Of a DNA stretch of 6,514 nt, positions 1-6,254 are shown in pieces (position 1 is the stretch's first letter; each line of letters opens with the position of its first letter). Source of the DNA: an uncultured bacterium. Its GTDB lineage: Bacteria; Bdellovibrionota_C; UBA2361; CAKMMH01. The stretch lies in the NCBI GenBank assembly GCA_927798255.1, contig CAKMMH010000106.1:1-6514 (forward strand). Reading direction: 5' to 3'. A program made the position numbers and the translations under genes. A model generated the notes under the pieces. The model was not told where the DNA came from and made no database searches. It saw nothing but the letters and a program-made list of their open reading frames with translations.

Positions 1-469
1 GAAGTCCACAAGTTATTCTTTGAAAGATGTAACGAGTATGTAAAAACCAAGTAAGTCCTAAAAAGGCAGGAGCTGAGCCAGCGAAATGTTTAATTGCTAA
101 AAATAAGAAAATGCAAGATAAGATAATTTGAATAAACATCACATAGTGACTAGCAAGAATTGGGTCACCAACAAGCCAAGTTATCGCATAAGTTACCCAC
201 CAATGAATAGGCGCAAGGTAGCCTTTCATAATGTCAGTAAGCATATCGCCTTTAAAAATTTCTGGGTAAAATATCTCGTAAAATGGGTAAGTTTGCTGGA
301 AAGCGTCGTCTGTTGTATATTCTCTGTTAAACAAAAATTCTGATAGGTCAATATAAAGAATTACTGCATAAAAAACAAAAATCAAAAAACAAATAACAGT
401 AATTATAGGAAAATTAGATTTTAAAATCTTATTTATACTTTCAAATAAATTTATTCTTCTTTTTTTCAT
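1..469 (-). CDS. Polytopic membrane protein, possible GT-C type glycosyltransferase (N-terminal part; runs off left edge)
   Basis: Reading the minus strand from the ATG at 469 gives 156 uninterrupted codons to the window edge; the 3' end lies outside. The protein starts with a basic cytoplasmic end (MKKRRINLFESINK), then a hydrophobic helix at about residues 19-40. A polar loop follows with TTDDAFQQTYPFYE (residues 52-65) and a FKGDMLTDIMKGYLAPIHWW stretch, then further hydrophobic segments at about 112-131 and 136-150. A first extracytoplasmic loop carrying paired acidic residues is typical of GT-C fold lipid-sugar-dependent glycosyltransferases. The pattern DDA..Q...F..PE.F..D....Y.AP also recalls, from memory, a large uncharacterised membrane protein family common in cyanobacteria. 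The enzymatic role is inference. The ATG at 469 has almost no Shine-Dalgarno sequence, while a strong one lies upstream of a mini-ORF at 499. It is transcribed divergently from the lipoprotein gene. Confidence 0.7.
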   Translation of the reverse strand, partial: MKKRRINLFESINKILKSNFPIITVICFLIFVFYAVILYIDLSEFLFNREYTTDDAFQQTYPFYEIFYPEIFKGDMLTDIMKGYLAPIHWWVTYAITWLVGDPILASHYVMFIQIILSCIFLFLAIKHFAGSAPAFLGLTWFLHTRYIFQRITCGL

Positions 470-608
470 AAGCTATAAAACATTAAAATAGGAAATCATC
501 CGTAAAAAACTCCTTTTATTTTAGCCAACTATTTGATAAAATAAAAGAAATTTAGAGTTTTTTTTATTTTAACTTAAATTTAATGTAGCATAAAAGGTAA
601 AATAATTT
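470..608. promoter_or_regulatory. Divergent intergenic region between membrane protein and lipoprotein genes
   Basis: This 139-bp, very AT-rich spacer must hold the promoters for both divergent genes. I see no convincing -35/-10 pair in either direction: TTGATA at 533-538 is a good -35 match on the plus strand but has no -10 at proper spacing. An uninterrupted T-rich run lies near 558-570 with no hairpin before it, so it is not a clear terminator. The AAAGGT at 593-598 is the likely ribosome binding site of the lipoprotein gene, 11 nt before its ATG. Confidence 0.35.
473..499 (-). other. Upstream mini-ORF (8 codons plus TAG) in frame with the membrane protein gene
   Basis: On the minus strand, ATG at 499 opens MISYFNVL followed by TAG at 475-473. 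One codon later (CTT) comes the ATG at 469 of the membrane protein, in the same frame. The strong ribosome binding site AAAAGGAG lies about 10 nt upstream of this first ATG, whereas the ATG at 469 is preceded only by TTTTATAGCTT. It may be a leader peptide with translational coupling, or the true start of the gene inactivated by an amber codon. Confidence 0.4.
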
Positions 609-1163
609 ATGTTTATTAATAATCCCTTTAAAAGCAACAATTGCTTATTATTATTAACAATTTTAGCATCATCCTTTTTATTTTCCGCATGTGGTGAACA
701 TGATGATGATGACGATGATTTCGTAGCTTCTGCAATTGTGACAGCAAAATCAAAACCAAGTATTATTGATACTGGAGATAGGACACAAGTCAACATTTAC
801 ACATCACAAGTTCATAATAATGGTATTCTATTAAAAGTTAGATTTGAAAAAGCTCTTCAATTTGTACCAAACACTTCATATATAGTCGTTAAAGATCAAA
901 ACATGAAAGAAAAGATAACTCCACTTTTTAATGATGAGGATAAAAAATATACATATTTAGTATTTTTTCTTTCACCTTCTCAATTTGGGCAAGATAATGA
1001 TGGAAAAGTTGTTTTTGAGTTAAAGGGTATTAAATCTCAGAAAAACAACACAGTAGAGGTTGACCCAGATGTTGATGACCCATCAATACCAAACGACCAA
1101 GAATTTGATGTTAAAAAGCCTGAATTTTCACCAGATTCTGTAAGTTATGTGACAATAAGATAA
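609..1163 (+). CDS. Predicted lipoprotein with hexa-aspartate tether, function unknown
   Basis: This 184-residue protein has a short N-region with one lysine (MFINNPFKSNN) and a hydrophobic stretch at residues 12-27. It ends in FSAC, a serviceable lipobox with Cys28 as the predicted lipidated residue. Directly after the cysteine come GEH and six aspartates (32-37, encoded at 702-719 by five GAT and one GAC), which looks like a charged flexible tether. The rest (about 40-145) alternates short hydrophobic strands and polar turns, suggesting a beta-sandwich, and an acidic, proline-rich tail contains DPDVDD at 152-157. I recognise no family. It ends in tandem TAA stops only 7 bp from the convergent macB stop. 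It is on the opposite strand, so it is not in the export operon; a link to the exporter is not shown. The start is supported by AAAGGT 11 nt upstream. Confidence 0.75.
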   Translation: MFINNPFKSNNCLLLLTILASSFLFSACGEHDDDDDDFVASAIVTAKSKPSIIDTGDRTQVNIYTSQVHNNGILLKVRFEKALQFVPNTSYIVVKDQNMKEKITPLFNDEDKKYTYLVFFLSPSQFGQDNDGKVVFELKGIKSQKNNTVEVDPDVDDPSIPNDQEFDVKKPEFSPDSVSYVTIR

Positions 1164-1170
1164 TAAATTT

Positions 1171-3123
1171 TTATTCGTATCTTAACGCAACAATTGGTTT
1201 TAGTTTTGCAGCCTTAAGTGCAGGATATACTCCAAAGAACAGACCAATTCCAAGCGAGAAACCAAGTGCAAGAACTATCGACATTACGGAAACTACTGTT
1301 GTCCACCCTGCAAACTTTGAAAGTATAACGCTAGCTGACCAACCTAAAAACACGCCAAACACTCCGCCTACGAAACTAATAACAAAAGACTCTGTTAAAA
1401 ACTGCATAAGGATATCGCGTTTTTTTGCCCCTATTGCTTTTCTAATTCCTATTTCTCTTGTACGCTCAGTAACAGAAACAAGCATTATATTCATTATTCC
1501 TATTCCACCTACAAGAAGTGAAATTCCGGCAATAGAAGCAAGAAGCATAGACATTACGTTACTCATTTGCGACATCATTTTTTGCATCTCTGCCATATTC
1601 ATCACTCTAAACGCATCTTCTCTTTGAGAAAGTGCTACGTTATGCCTTGAAAATAAAAATTCTTTAATGCTTTCCTCTGCGGCTTTTGTATCTGCATTTT
1701 TTGATAATTCAACATCTATTGCGTCAATATAAGTTTTTCCATACATTTTTTTCATAGCTGTTGTATATGGGATTATAACTATATCATCTTGATCTCGAGG
1801 CCCGGCGACTCCCTTTCGAGGAAGCACCCCTATTACTTTAAAATTAATTTTATCTATTTTGATACTTTTTCCTATTGGATTTTTAGTTCCAAAAAGCTCC
1901 CTGATTACTGTCGTTCCTAAAAGCGCGACGCTTGCTCTTCTATCTTGTTCTTCAAGAGTAAAGAATCTTCCCATTGTAGGGCTTGATGCTCTTATCTGTT
2001 CATAATCTATTGAGGTTCCTGTAATATTTGTTCTTTTATTTTTATTTAAATATACAACCTGACTACTTCCTCTTATTGTAGGAGAAGCGTTATTAACCTC
2101 TGTAATACTTTTTTTAAGAGCTTCAACATCTGAAACATTTAGCCTTGTAACAGAGCCTTCTTCCATCGTAACACCTCCCATTCGAAAAGCTCCTGGCATT
2201 ACCATTAAAAGATTTGCTCCCATTGATTCTATTTGTTCTTTTAAAGCTATCTTTGCACCATTTCCAAGAGCTAGCATTGCAACGACCGCCCCTACACCAA
2301 TTAATATTCCAAGCATTGATAAAAAGGCTCTAATTTTATTTGAAAGAATAGATTGCATCCCTTGTTTTAAGTGTTCTTTTAACTCAAAGATAAATGCGCT
2401 TTTTCCCTTTTGGTTATTATTATCTTGAAAATTATTTTCTCTTACATCTGATGGAATATTTACAGTATCTGAAACTACTTTTCCATCTCTCATTCTTACA
2501 ACTCGTTTTGCTTGTTCTCCAATTTCGTCATTGTGAGTTACAATAACAACTGTCATTCCAGCATCATTTAGCTCTCTTAAAAGCGTCATTATTTCCTTCT
2601 CGCTTGCAGAATCAAGATTTCCTGTAGGTTCATCTGCTAAAATTAAGCTAGGGTTATTAATAAGAGCCCTTGCTATTGCAACACGTTGTTGTTGCCCGCC
2701 TGAAAGTTCTGATGGCTTATGCCATTTTCTTTTTCCTATACCTACTCTATCTAAAAGAAGATCGGCGTTATCTTTATTTTCAAGATGCCCAGAGTAAACA
2801 AGAGGAAGCTGAACATTTGAGCGAGCATCAAGACGAGAAAGTAAATTAAATTGCTGGAAGATAAAACCTATCGTGTTTCTTCTAAGTTCTGCAAGGTCAT
2901 CTTCTTTTGTTTCGCTAATTTCTTTTCCATTTAAAACATATTTTCCACTCTCTGGCGTATCTAGTAGCCCTATCATATTCATAAGAGTAGACTTACCACT
3001 TCCTGACGGGCCCATAATAGCCACGAATTCACCATCATTAATCGTTAGCGAAACATCATCTAATGCATTTACTACATTTGTTCCAAGAGTATATGTTTTT
3101 CGTAAGTTTTTTAGTTCAATCAT
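1171..3123 (-). CDS. macB: MacB-family ABC transporter (fused ATPase and permease)
   Basis: The 650 residues match the length of E. coli MacB (648) and show its full architecture. The N-terminal ATPase has Walker A GPSGSGKS (38-45), Q-loop Gln90, signature LSGGQ (140-144), Walker B LILADEP with Asp164 and Glu165, D-loop GNLD (168-171) and H-loop His197, so all catalytic residues are present. A polar asparagine-rich linker (about 224-242) leads to the first membrane helix (about 266-289), a large periplasmic domain (about 290-525), then three helices (about 525-548, 575-600 and 608-632). Between them lies the FtsX/MacB signature [20 protein letters not shown] (551-570). The family does not pump through the membrane: ATP-driven motion pushes periplasmic substrate out through a TolC-type duct. 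Substrates include macrolides, peptides and lipopeptides; the one here is unknown. It is the last gene of the operon, starting 218 bp after macA. AGAGGAAG and AAAAGGT lie upstream of the ATG. Confidence 0.95.
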   Translation of the reverse strand: MIELKNLRKTYTLGTNVVNALDDVSLTINDGEFVAIMGPSGSGKSTLMNMIGLLDTPESGKYVLNGKEISETKEDDLAELRRNTIGFIFQQFNLLSRLDARSNVQLPLVYSGHLENKDNADLLLDRVGIGKRKWHKPSELSGGQQQRVAIARALINNPSLILADEPTGNLDSASEKEIMTLLRELNDAGMTVVIVTHNDEIGEQAKRVVRMRDGKVVSDTVNIPSDVRENNFQDNNNQKGKSAFIFELKEHLKQGMQSILSNKIRAFLSMLGILIGVGAVVAMLALGNGAKIALKEQIESMGANLLMVMPGAFRMGGVTMEEGSVTRLNVSDVEALKKSITEVNNASPTIRGSSQVVYLNKNKRTNITGTSIDYEQIRASSPTMGRFFTLEEQDRRASVALLGTTVIRELFGTKNPIGKSIKIDKINFKVIGVLPRKGVAGPRDQDDIVIIPYTTAMKKMYGKTYIDAIDVELSKNADTKAAEESIKEFLFSRHNVALSQREDAFRVMNMAEMQKMMSQMSNVMSMLLASIAGISLLVGGIGIMNIMLVSVTERTREIGIRKAIGAKKRDILMQFLTESFVISFVGGVFGVFLGWSASVILSKFAGWTTVVSVMSIVLALGFSLGIGLFFGVYPALKAAKLKPIVALRYE

Positions 3124-3155
3124 CTATTAAAATTACCTTTTTCTTCCTCTACAAT

Positions 3156-3339
3156 ATACCCCAAAGGGGCATACTTAAGCGAGCTTGCAAGCGACATAGG
3201 GCGTTACGTAGACGCACGTACGTGCGGCTTGCCAGGTAGCTAAACAATATTGCGATAGCAATATTGTTCAGGATACCCGGTTGTATCATATCGTCCACCC
3301 CCACGACCGAACCCTGTTAGGGGTTCACTAAAAAATACC
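3156..3339. repeat. GC-rich palindrome cluster between macA and macB (candidate interspersed element or structured mRNA)
   Basis: By hand count, 3159-3327 is about 52% G+C, far above the flanking AT-rich genes. It packs several inverted repeats end to end: CCCC-AAA-GGGG (3159-3169), GCTTGCAAGC (3183-3192), GCGT...ACGC around TACGTA (3201-3215), and a perfect 14-bp palindrome CGCACGTACGTGCG (3213-3226). Next are AACAATATTGC/GCAATATTGTT with a GATA loop (3243-3268), GATAC/GTATC (3272-3287), TCGT/ACGA (3291-3306) and GAACCC/GGGTTC (3309-3326). The pentamer ATACC occurs at 3156-3160 and 3335-3339 and could be a target duplication, though five bases is weak. No hairpin is followed by a T run on either strand, so these are not intrinsic terminators. 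No ORF fits. The content resembles REP/RPE-like palindromic elements as a class; I cannot assign it to a known one. Confidence 0.6.
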
Positions 3340-3341
3340 TA

Positions 3342-4313
3342 TTATCTTTTCATTCCTCTACCAAAAGGCATAAATGGGCTACCAGTTTTATTATCATCAT
3401 TAGATACAATATTTTTTTCTATTAATATTATATCGCCTTCATTAAGCCCAGATTTTACTTCTACATTCTCATCATCAGATGCACCAATTTTTATTTTCTT
3501 TTGTACTATTTCATTTTTATCATTTTTAATTTCAACATATGATGCACCATCTTTATATTTTATTGCAGACTCCGGAACAACTATTAAACCTGTCTTTTCT
3601 TCTATGTAAAATGTAACATTTGCAGTCATTCCGCTACGCATAATTTCAAAATTATTAATAGGGTTCACATCAACTAAATAAGTTGTAACATTATTTACAG
3701 TTGTAGAGTCAAATGCTATATGATCAACTTTTCCATTAATTTTGGTATTTGGAAATGAGTCAAGTAAAATATCCGTGTCTTGTTTTAACTTTATGTTTCC
3801 TAAATCTGTTTCATCAACCTGTGCTTTTACTACAAGTCTATCTGATAAGATAAACACAGCATCTTGCGCCGTGAAAGTTTGGCCAGGCTCTACATTTCGT
3901 AAAATCACCGTGCCATCAATTGGTGCGTAAATTGGAGTAGGCTTGTAGTATTCTTTCCATTTACTAAGTTCTTTTTCACCTTTTGCCCTTGCTGCATCTA
4001 AAAGAGCTGCACGTTCAGATGAGCTCATCCAAGCAAGCAAATCTCCCTGTTTTACATTGTCTCCTTCTTTTACTAAAATTTCTTCCACACGTCCTGCAAT
4101 CGGAGGTTTAATTTCAAGACGGTTTTGAGGTTGTACAGTACCTGTTGTTAGCACAGTAATTTTAATTTTACCTTTTTGTACTTCATACGATTTATAATTT
4201 CCCAAATCTTGTTTTTGTGAATATGCGATATTTGGAGTGCTAAAAGTAAAAACACCAAATGCGCCAACAAATATTATTAATAGAAAAAATTTTAAATATT
4301 TACTTTTAATCAT
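3342..4313 (-). CDS. macA: MacA-like periplasmic adaptor (HlyD/RND membrane fusion protein), short hairpin
   Basis: This 323-residue adaptor links the MacB transporter to the outer-membrane channel. An N-terminal hydrophobic segment (about 8-25) serves as membrane anchor or signal. The first lipoyl half is IKPPIAGRVEEILVKEG (68-84) and the second is IYAPIDGTVILRNVEPGQ (128-145). The beta-barrel domain spans about 160-235 and a membrane-proximal domain about 240-300, ending in a glycine- and basic-rich tail (GRGMKR). The helical insert between the lipoyl halves is only about 28 residues (98-125), much shorter than the hairpin of E. coli MacA (371 aa overall). It keeps R101 and L105 of the TolC-tip motif pattern (R, three residues, L, six residues, S/T), but G112 stands where Ser/Thr is expected. 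Translation is probably coupled: its ATG overlaps the tolC stop in ATGATTAA (8 bp), with AGGAG 6 nt upstream inside tolC. Confidence 0.9.
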   Translation of the reverse strand: MIKSKYLKFFLLIIFVGAFGVFTFSTPNIAYSQKQDLGNYKSYEVQKGKIKITVLTTGTVQPQNRLEIKPPIAGRVEEILVKEGDNVKQGDLLAWMSSSERAALLDAARAKGEKELSKWKEYYKPTPIYAPIDGTVILRNVEPGQTFTAQDAVFILSDRLVVKAQVDETDLGNIKLKQDTDILLDSFPNTKINGKVDHIAFDSTTVNNVTTYLVDVNPINNFEIMRSGMTANVTFYIEEKTGLIVVPESAIKYKDGASYVEIKNDKNEIVQKKIKIGASDDENVEVKSGLNEGDIILIEKNIVSNDDNKTGSPFMPFGRGMKR

Positions 4314-5610
4314 TTAACACTCCTATACCTATTGCATTTTCAAAATTAGCTTCTGCGACTATTAATTCATATTCACTTCTTAAGCTTGATTTTTGATAAG
4401 AAATTAAATCATTTTCTATAATATCCCAGTTTTCAAAAGTAAGCATACCAATATTGTACTTATTTCTTCCTATTTCAGCCCTAACCTCTGATGCTTCTTC
4501 TAAATCCTTATTAACTTCAACTTTTTCTTTTGAAGATAAAAAATTTGCTTTTGCATTTTTGATATCACTTTTTATTTCTTGTTTAGAAAGAGTTTCTCTT
4601 TCTAACATTGAAGATAAATTTGATTTTGCTTCATTTAAAGAATTTGTATCACGTCCAAAATTTAAAATAGGGACATTTGCATTTACTCCAATTGAATGGT
4701 CAATATTTTTACTTACACTTCCACCACTTCCTCCAGTTTTTAGCGTTAAGTCAATTGATGGATAAAAATCACCCTCTTCAATTTTTACTTGAGCTTTAGA
4801 CAAAGCAACATTTGCTTTTGAAAGAAGAAGTTTTGGGTGATTATTTAAGTAAAGAGTTTCGCTATCAACATTATATTTTGTATGAGGCACTTCACCTTTT
4901 ATATCTAAATTTTCTATTGAATCTCTTCCTAAAATTTTTGCAAGAGTAAACAATGAGGCATCTAGCTCTCTTTTTGCTTCCTTTTCTTCAAACCTTGCTT
5001 CTTTAAGCTGTGCTTTTGCTTTTAAGAAAGAACCTTTATTTTCATTCCCTGCTTCATATCTAAAATTTACGACATCAAAGTTTTCGTTTCTTCTATTTGT
5101 AATTTTTTTTGAAAGTTCTAAGTATTTTTTTAAGTAAACGATTTTTGAGAAAACTTCTTTAAGCTCTTTACTTATTCTTGCTTCAGCTATTGCGATATTT
5201 GCTAAGTTTTGAGCTTCATTTGCGTAAGCTAAGTCAACATTTGCGCTATCTTTAAATCCATTAAAAAGATTTTGCGAAAGAGTAAGACCCCAATTATACA
5301 TATCTGAGCCTTTACCAAGCCCAGTATCTATTTTATTTGAGCTAGCTCCAGCATTTGCATCAAGGCTTGGAAAATAATTAGCTTTAGAAGATTTTAATTT
5401 ATAAATTGCGGCTTCTTTTTCATATTTTAAGGCTACAAGTTCTTTATTATTTTCTTTTAGTTCTTTAATGCAATCTTTAAAAGAAAGTGCTTTTTCTTGT
5501 GCGTTAGCAACGCTAGAATTTATTGCAAAAATCAAATGAAAAAGTAAGAGGCAAAATATAGAGCCTTTAATCTTCTTATTATGAATATATTTATATTTAC
5601 TATTTATCAT
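4306..5610 (-). CDS. tolC: TolC-family outer membrane efflux protein
   Basis: This 434-residue protein starts with a Sec signal: basic MINSKYKYIHNKKIKG, a hydrophobic core at about 17-30, and a likely cleavage after ANA (35-37). Two OEP repeats follow, as expected for the TolC barrel and alpha-helical tunnel. Repeat one holds YFPSLDANAG (79-88), LSQNLFNGFKD (111-121) and RYEAGNENKGSFLKAKAQL (184-202). Repeat two echoes it with FYPSIDLTL (282-290), ANVPILNFGRD (311-321) and KYNIGMLTFENWDIIENDL (384-402). Long charged helices between these are the periplasmic coiled coils. It is the first gene of the operon and provides the exit duct for the MacA/MacB-like partners, which explains why a dedicated outer-membrane factor is encoded here. 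The ATG at 5610 has no clear Shine-Dalgarno sequence; I kept it because the signal peptide begins there. The symbol denotes the family, not strict orthology. Confidence 0.9.
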   Translation of the reverse strand: MINSKYKYIHNKKIKGSIFCLLLFHLIFAINSSVANAQEKALSFKDCIKELKENNKELVALKYEKEAAIYKLKSSKANYFPSLDANAGASSNKIDTGLGKGSDMYNWGLTLSQNLFNGFKDSANVDLAYANEAQNLANIAIAEARISKELKEVFSKIVYLKKYLELSKKITNRRNENFDVVNFRYEAGNENKGSFLKAKAQLKEARFEEKEAKRELDASLFTLAKILGRDSIENLDIKGEVPHTKYNVDSETLYLNNHPKLLLSKANVALSKAQVKIEEGDFYPSIDLTLKTGGSGGSVSKNIDHSIGVNANVPILNFGRDTNSLNEAKSNLSSMLERETLSKQEIKSDIKNAKANFLSSKEKVEVNKDLEEASEVRAEIGRNKYNIGMLTFENWDIIENDLISYQKSSLRSEYELIVAEANFENAIGIGVLND

Positions 5611-5640
5611 ATTAGCTTATAAAAAAATTATCACACAAAT

Positions 5641-5662
5641 AATTCAATCAGTTGATTGAATT
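5641..5662. promoter_or_regulatory. 22-bp inverted repeat, candidate repressor operator for the export operon
   Basis: The arms AATTCAATCA and TGATTGAATT are perfect 10-bp inverted repeats around a central GT. The site begins about 2 nt after the predicted transcription start of the tolC operon and ends 31 bp before its ATG, a classic position for steric repression. Size and symmetry suit a TetR/AcrR-type dimer, a regulator class common on efflux operons. The regulator itself is not in the window, so its identity is inference. Confidence 0.6.
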
Positions 5663-5670
5663 TTATAAGA

Positions 5671-5699
5671 ATATTAGCATTAAATATTTAAGATTTCAA
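5671..5699 (-). promoter_or_regulatory. Predicted sigma-70-type promoter of the tolC-macA-macB operon
   Basis: On the minus strand, -35 TTGAAA (5699-5694, 5 of 6 consensus) is separated by exactly 17 bp from -10 TAATAT (5676-5671). The -10 is preceded by TGC, an extended -10 element. Transcription would start near 5664, immediately before the 22-bp inverted repeat, giving a leader of about 54 nt. An alternative extended -10 (TGTGATAAT, ending 5627) lacks a -35. AT-rich DNA yields chance matches, but spacing, extended motif and operator placement agree. Confidence 0.55.
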
Positions 5700-5701
5700 G
5701 G

Positions 5702-5740
5702 AAAAATGATCAACAAATATAACACAGGTTGATTATTTTT
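5702..5740. promoter_or_regulatory. Second inverted repeat upstream of the operon promoter (shares GTTGAT half-site)
   Basis: AAAAATGATCAAC (5702-5714) and GTTGATTATTTTT (5728-5740) pair at 12 of 13 positions across a 13-base spacer. GTTGATT is also in the proximal operator (5651-5657), 77 bp away. In shape it resembles a weak terminator. However, no gene in view is transcribed into it from either side: tolC leads away to the left and the other genes lead away to the right. A second regulator site is therefore more likely. Confidence 0.4.
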
Positions 5741-5742
5741 TG

Positions 5743-5909
5743 ATATATTCTAATTACAAAATTATGAATAAATGAACTTAATATCATATTTCGTTTGATT
5801 AAATATTTTTAAAAATTAAGAAATTTAATAGTTATCTTAAATTATTAAATAAAAAATTATTATATTTAATTTTTCTGATTTTTATATACAATAATATAAA
5901 AGGATTTTT
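5743..5909. other. AT-rich intergenic stretch, no gene seen
   Basis: This is very AT-rich, low-complexity sequence between the tolC control region and the first plus-strand mini-ORF. I see no ORF with a ribosome binding site. TACAAT at 5887-5892 is a plausible -10 for the plus-strand genes but lacks a good -35. The Shine-Dalgarno AAAAGGA at about 5898-5904 belongs to the mini-ORF at 5910. Confidence 0.4.
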
Positions 5910-5957
5910 ATGATATTTTTCAATTACAAATCAGATATAAATAAGAAATATTTTTAA
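5910..5957 (+). CDS. 15-codon mini-ORF with strong ribosome binding site (leader peptide or gene stub)
   Basis: ATG at 5910 follows AAAAGGA with a 5-nt gap, the best Shine-Dalgarno on this strand, and encodes MIFFNYKSDINKKYF before TAA at 5955-5957. It ends 10 nt before the next start (5968), whose ribosome binding site AAGAG overlaps the stop. This could be a translated leader peptide or the surviving 5' end of a deleted gene. The peptide matches nothing I recognise and may be chance in AT-rich DNA. Confidence 0.3.
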   Translation: MIFFNYKSDINKKYF

Positions 5958-5967
5958 GAGTAAACTT

Positions 5968-6175
5968 ATGAAAGTAATACCTTTAAAATTTTATGACGGC
6001 GGTTTTATGACTCAAGCATTTGCCATGGGGGGAACAAGAGAAGAAAGATGAAGCTATAAAAACTTTAAATAGAGTAAGAGAATTTATAAAAGAAAATAAA
6101 GTTATATATTGTTCTACACATTGCCAAGAGGGATATCTAAATGTAGAAAATAAGAATATATATAAGATAAAGTAA
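5968..6175 (+). pseudogene. Frameshifted, shortened gene remnant, possibly metallo-beta-lactamase-fold hydrolase
   Basis: A good ribosome binding site (AAGAG, 7 nt upstream) leads to ATG at 5968, giving MKVIPLKFYDGGFMTQAFAM, then GGTREER and a stop at 6049-6051. In the +1 frame, 6032-6175 continues as 47 codons (starting EQEKKDEAIKTLNRVREF, later VIYCSTHCQEGY) ending in TAA at 6173-6175. The frames switch at a run of six G (6027-6032); five G would join them into a 68-residue product. The head resembles the first strands, and the tail the last helix and strand, of small MBL-fold hydrolases, with the tail histidine in STHCQEGY. The metal-binding HxHxDH core is absent, so a large internal deletion is also implied. 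The MBL assignment is from memory of family style and is weak; the frameshift is directly visible. Confidence 0.5.
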
Positions 6176-6254
6176 TTTTATAATTTATATCATAAGAAAC
6201 TATTTTGGTGATAAGTAATTTATGTAATATGGTTTATCTGAGAAACACATATCT

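Noticed and set aside
128..343. 71-codon plus-strand ORF
   Set aside because: It is the antisense shadow of the membrane protein read on the minus strand, which has clear hydrophobic helices and extends the full length to the window edge.
473..475. TAG read as a sense codon (alternative genetic code)
   Set aside because: Only one such case exists, the intact genes contain no internal TAG, and a leader peptide or nonsense mutation explains it more simply.
2873..3130. 85-codon plus-strand ORF opposite the macB ATPase region
   Set aside because: It is antisense to the highly conserved Walker A region; serine-rich composition is the usual shadow of the coding strand.
3243..3268. Perfect 11-bp hairpin as the intrinsic terminator after macA
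   Set aside because: The stem is AT-rich and neither strand has a T run after it; macB would then have no promoter in view.
3309..3327. GTTAGGGG / CCCCTAAC core reminiscent of an integron attC site
   Set aside because: The flanking bases do not fit the GTTRRRY/RYYYAAC consensus, there is no paired second core at the other end, and no cassette structure or integrase is seen.
3159..3327. tRNA or other known structured RNA within the GC-rich element
   Set aside because: No cloverleaf, anticodon arm or recognisable riboswitch core could be drawn from the hairpins present.
4454..4765. 103-codon plus-strand ORF inside tolC
   Set aside because: It is antisense to the second OEP repeat and has no ribosome binding site or recognisable domain.
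6027..6032. Contingency locus with phase-variable poly-G tract
   Set aside because: Six G is short for known hypervariable tracts and the joined product looks internally deleted, so simple gene decay is more likely; kept only as something to check in reads.
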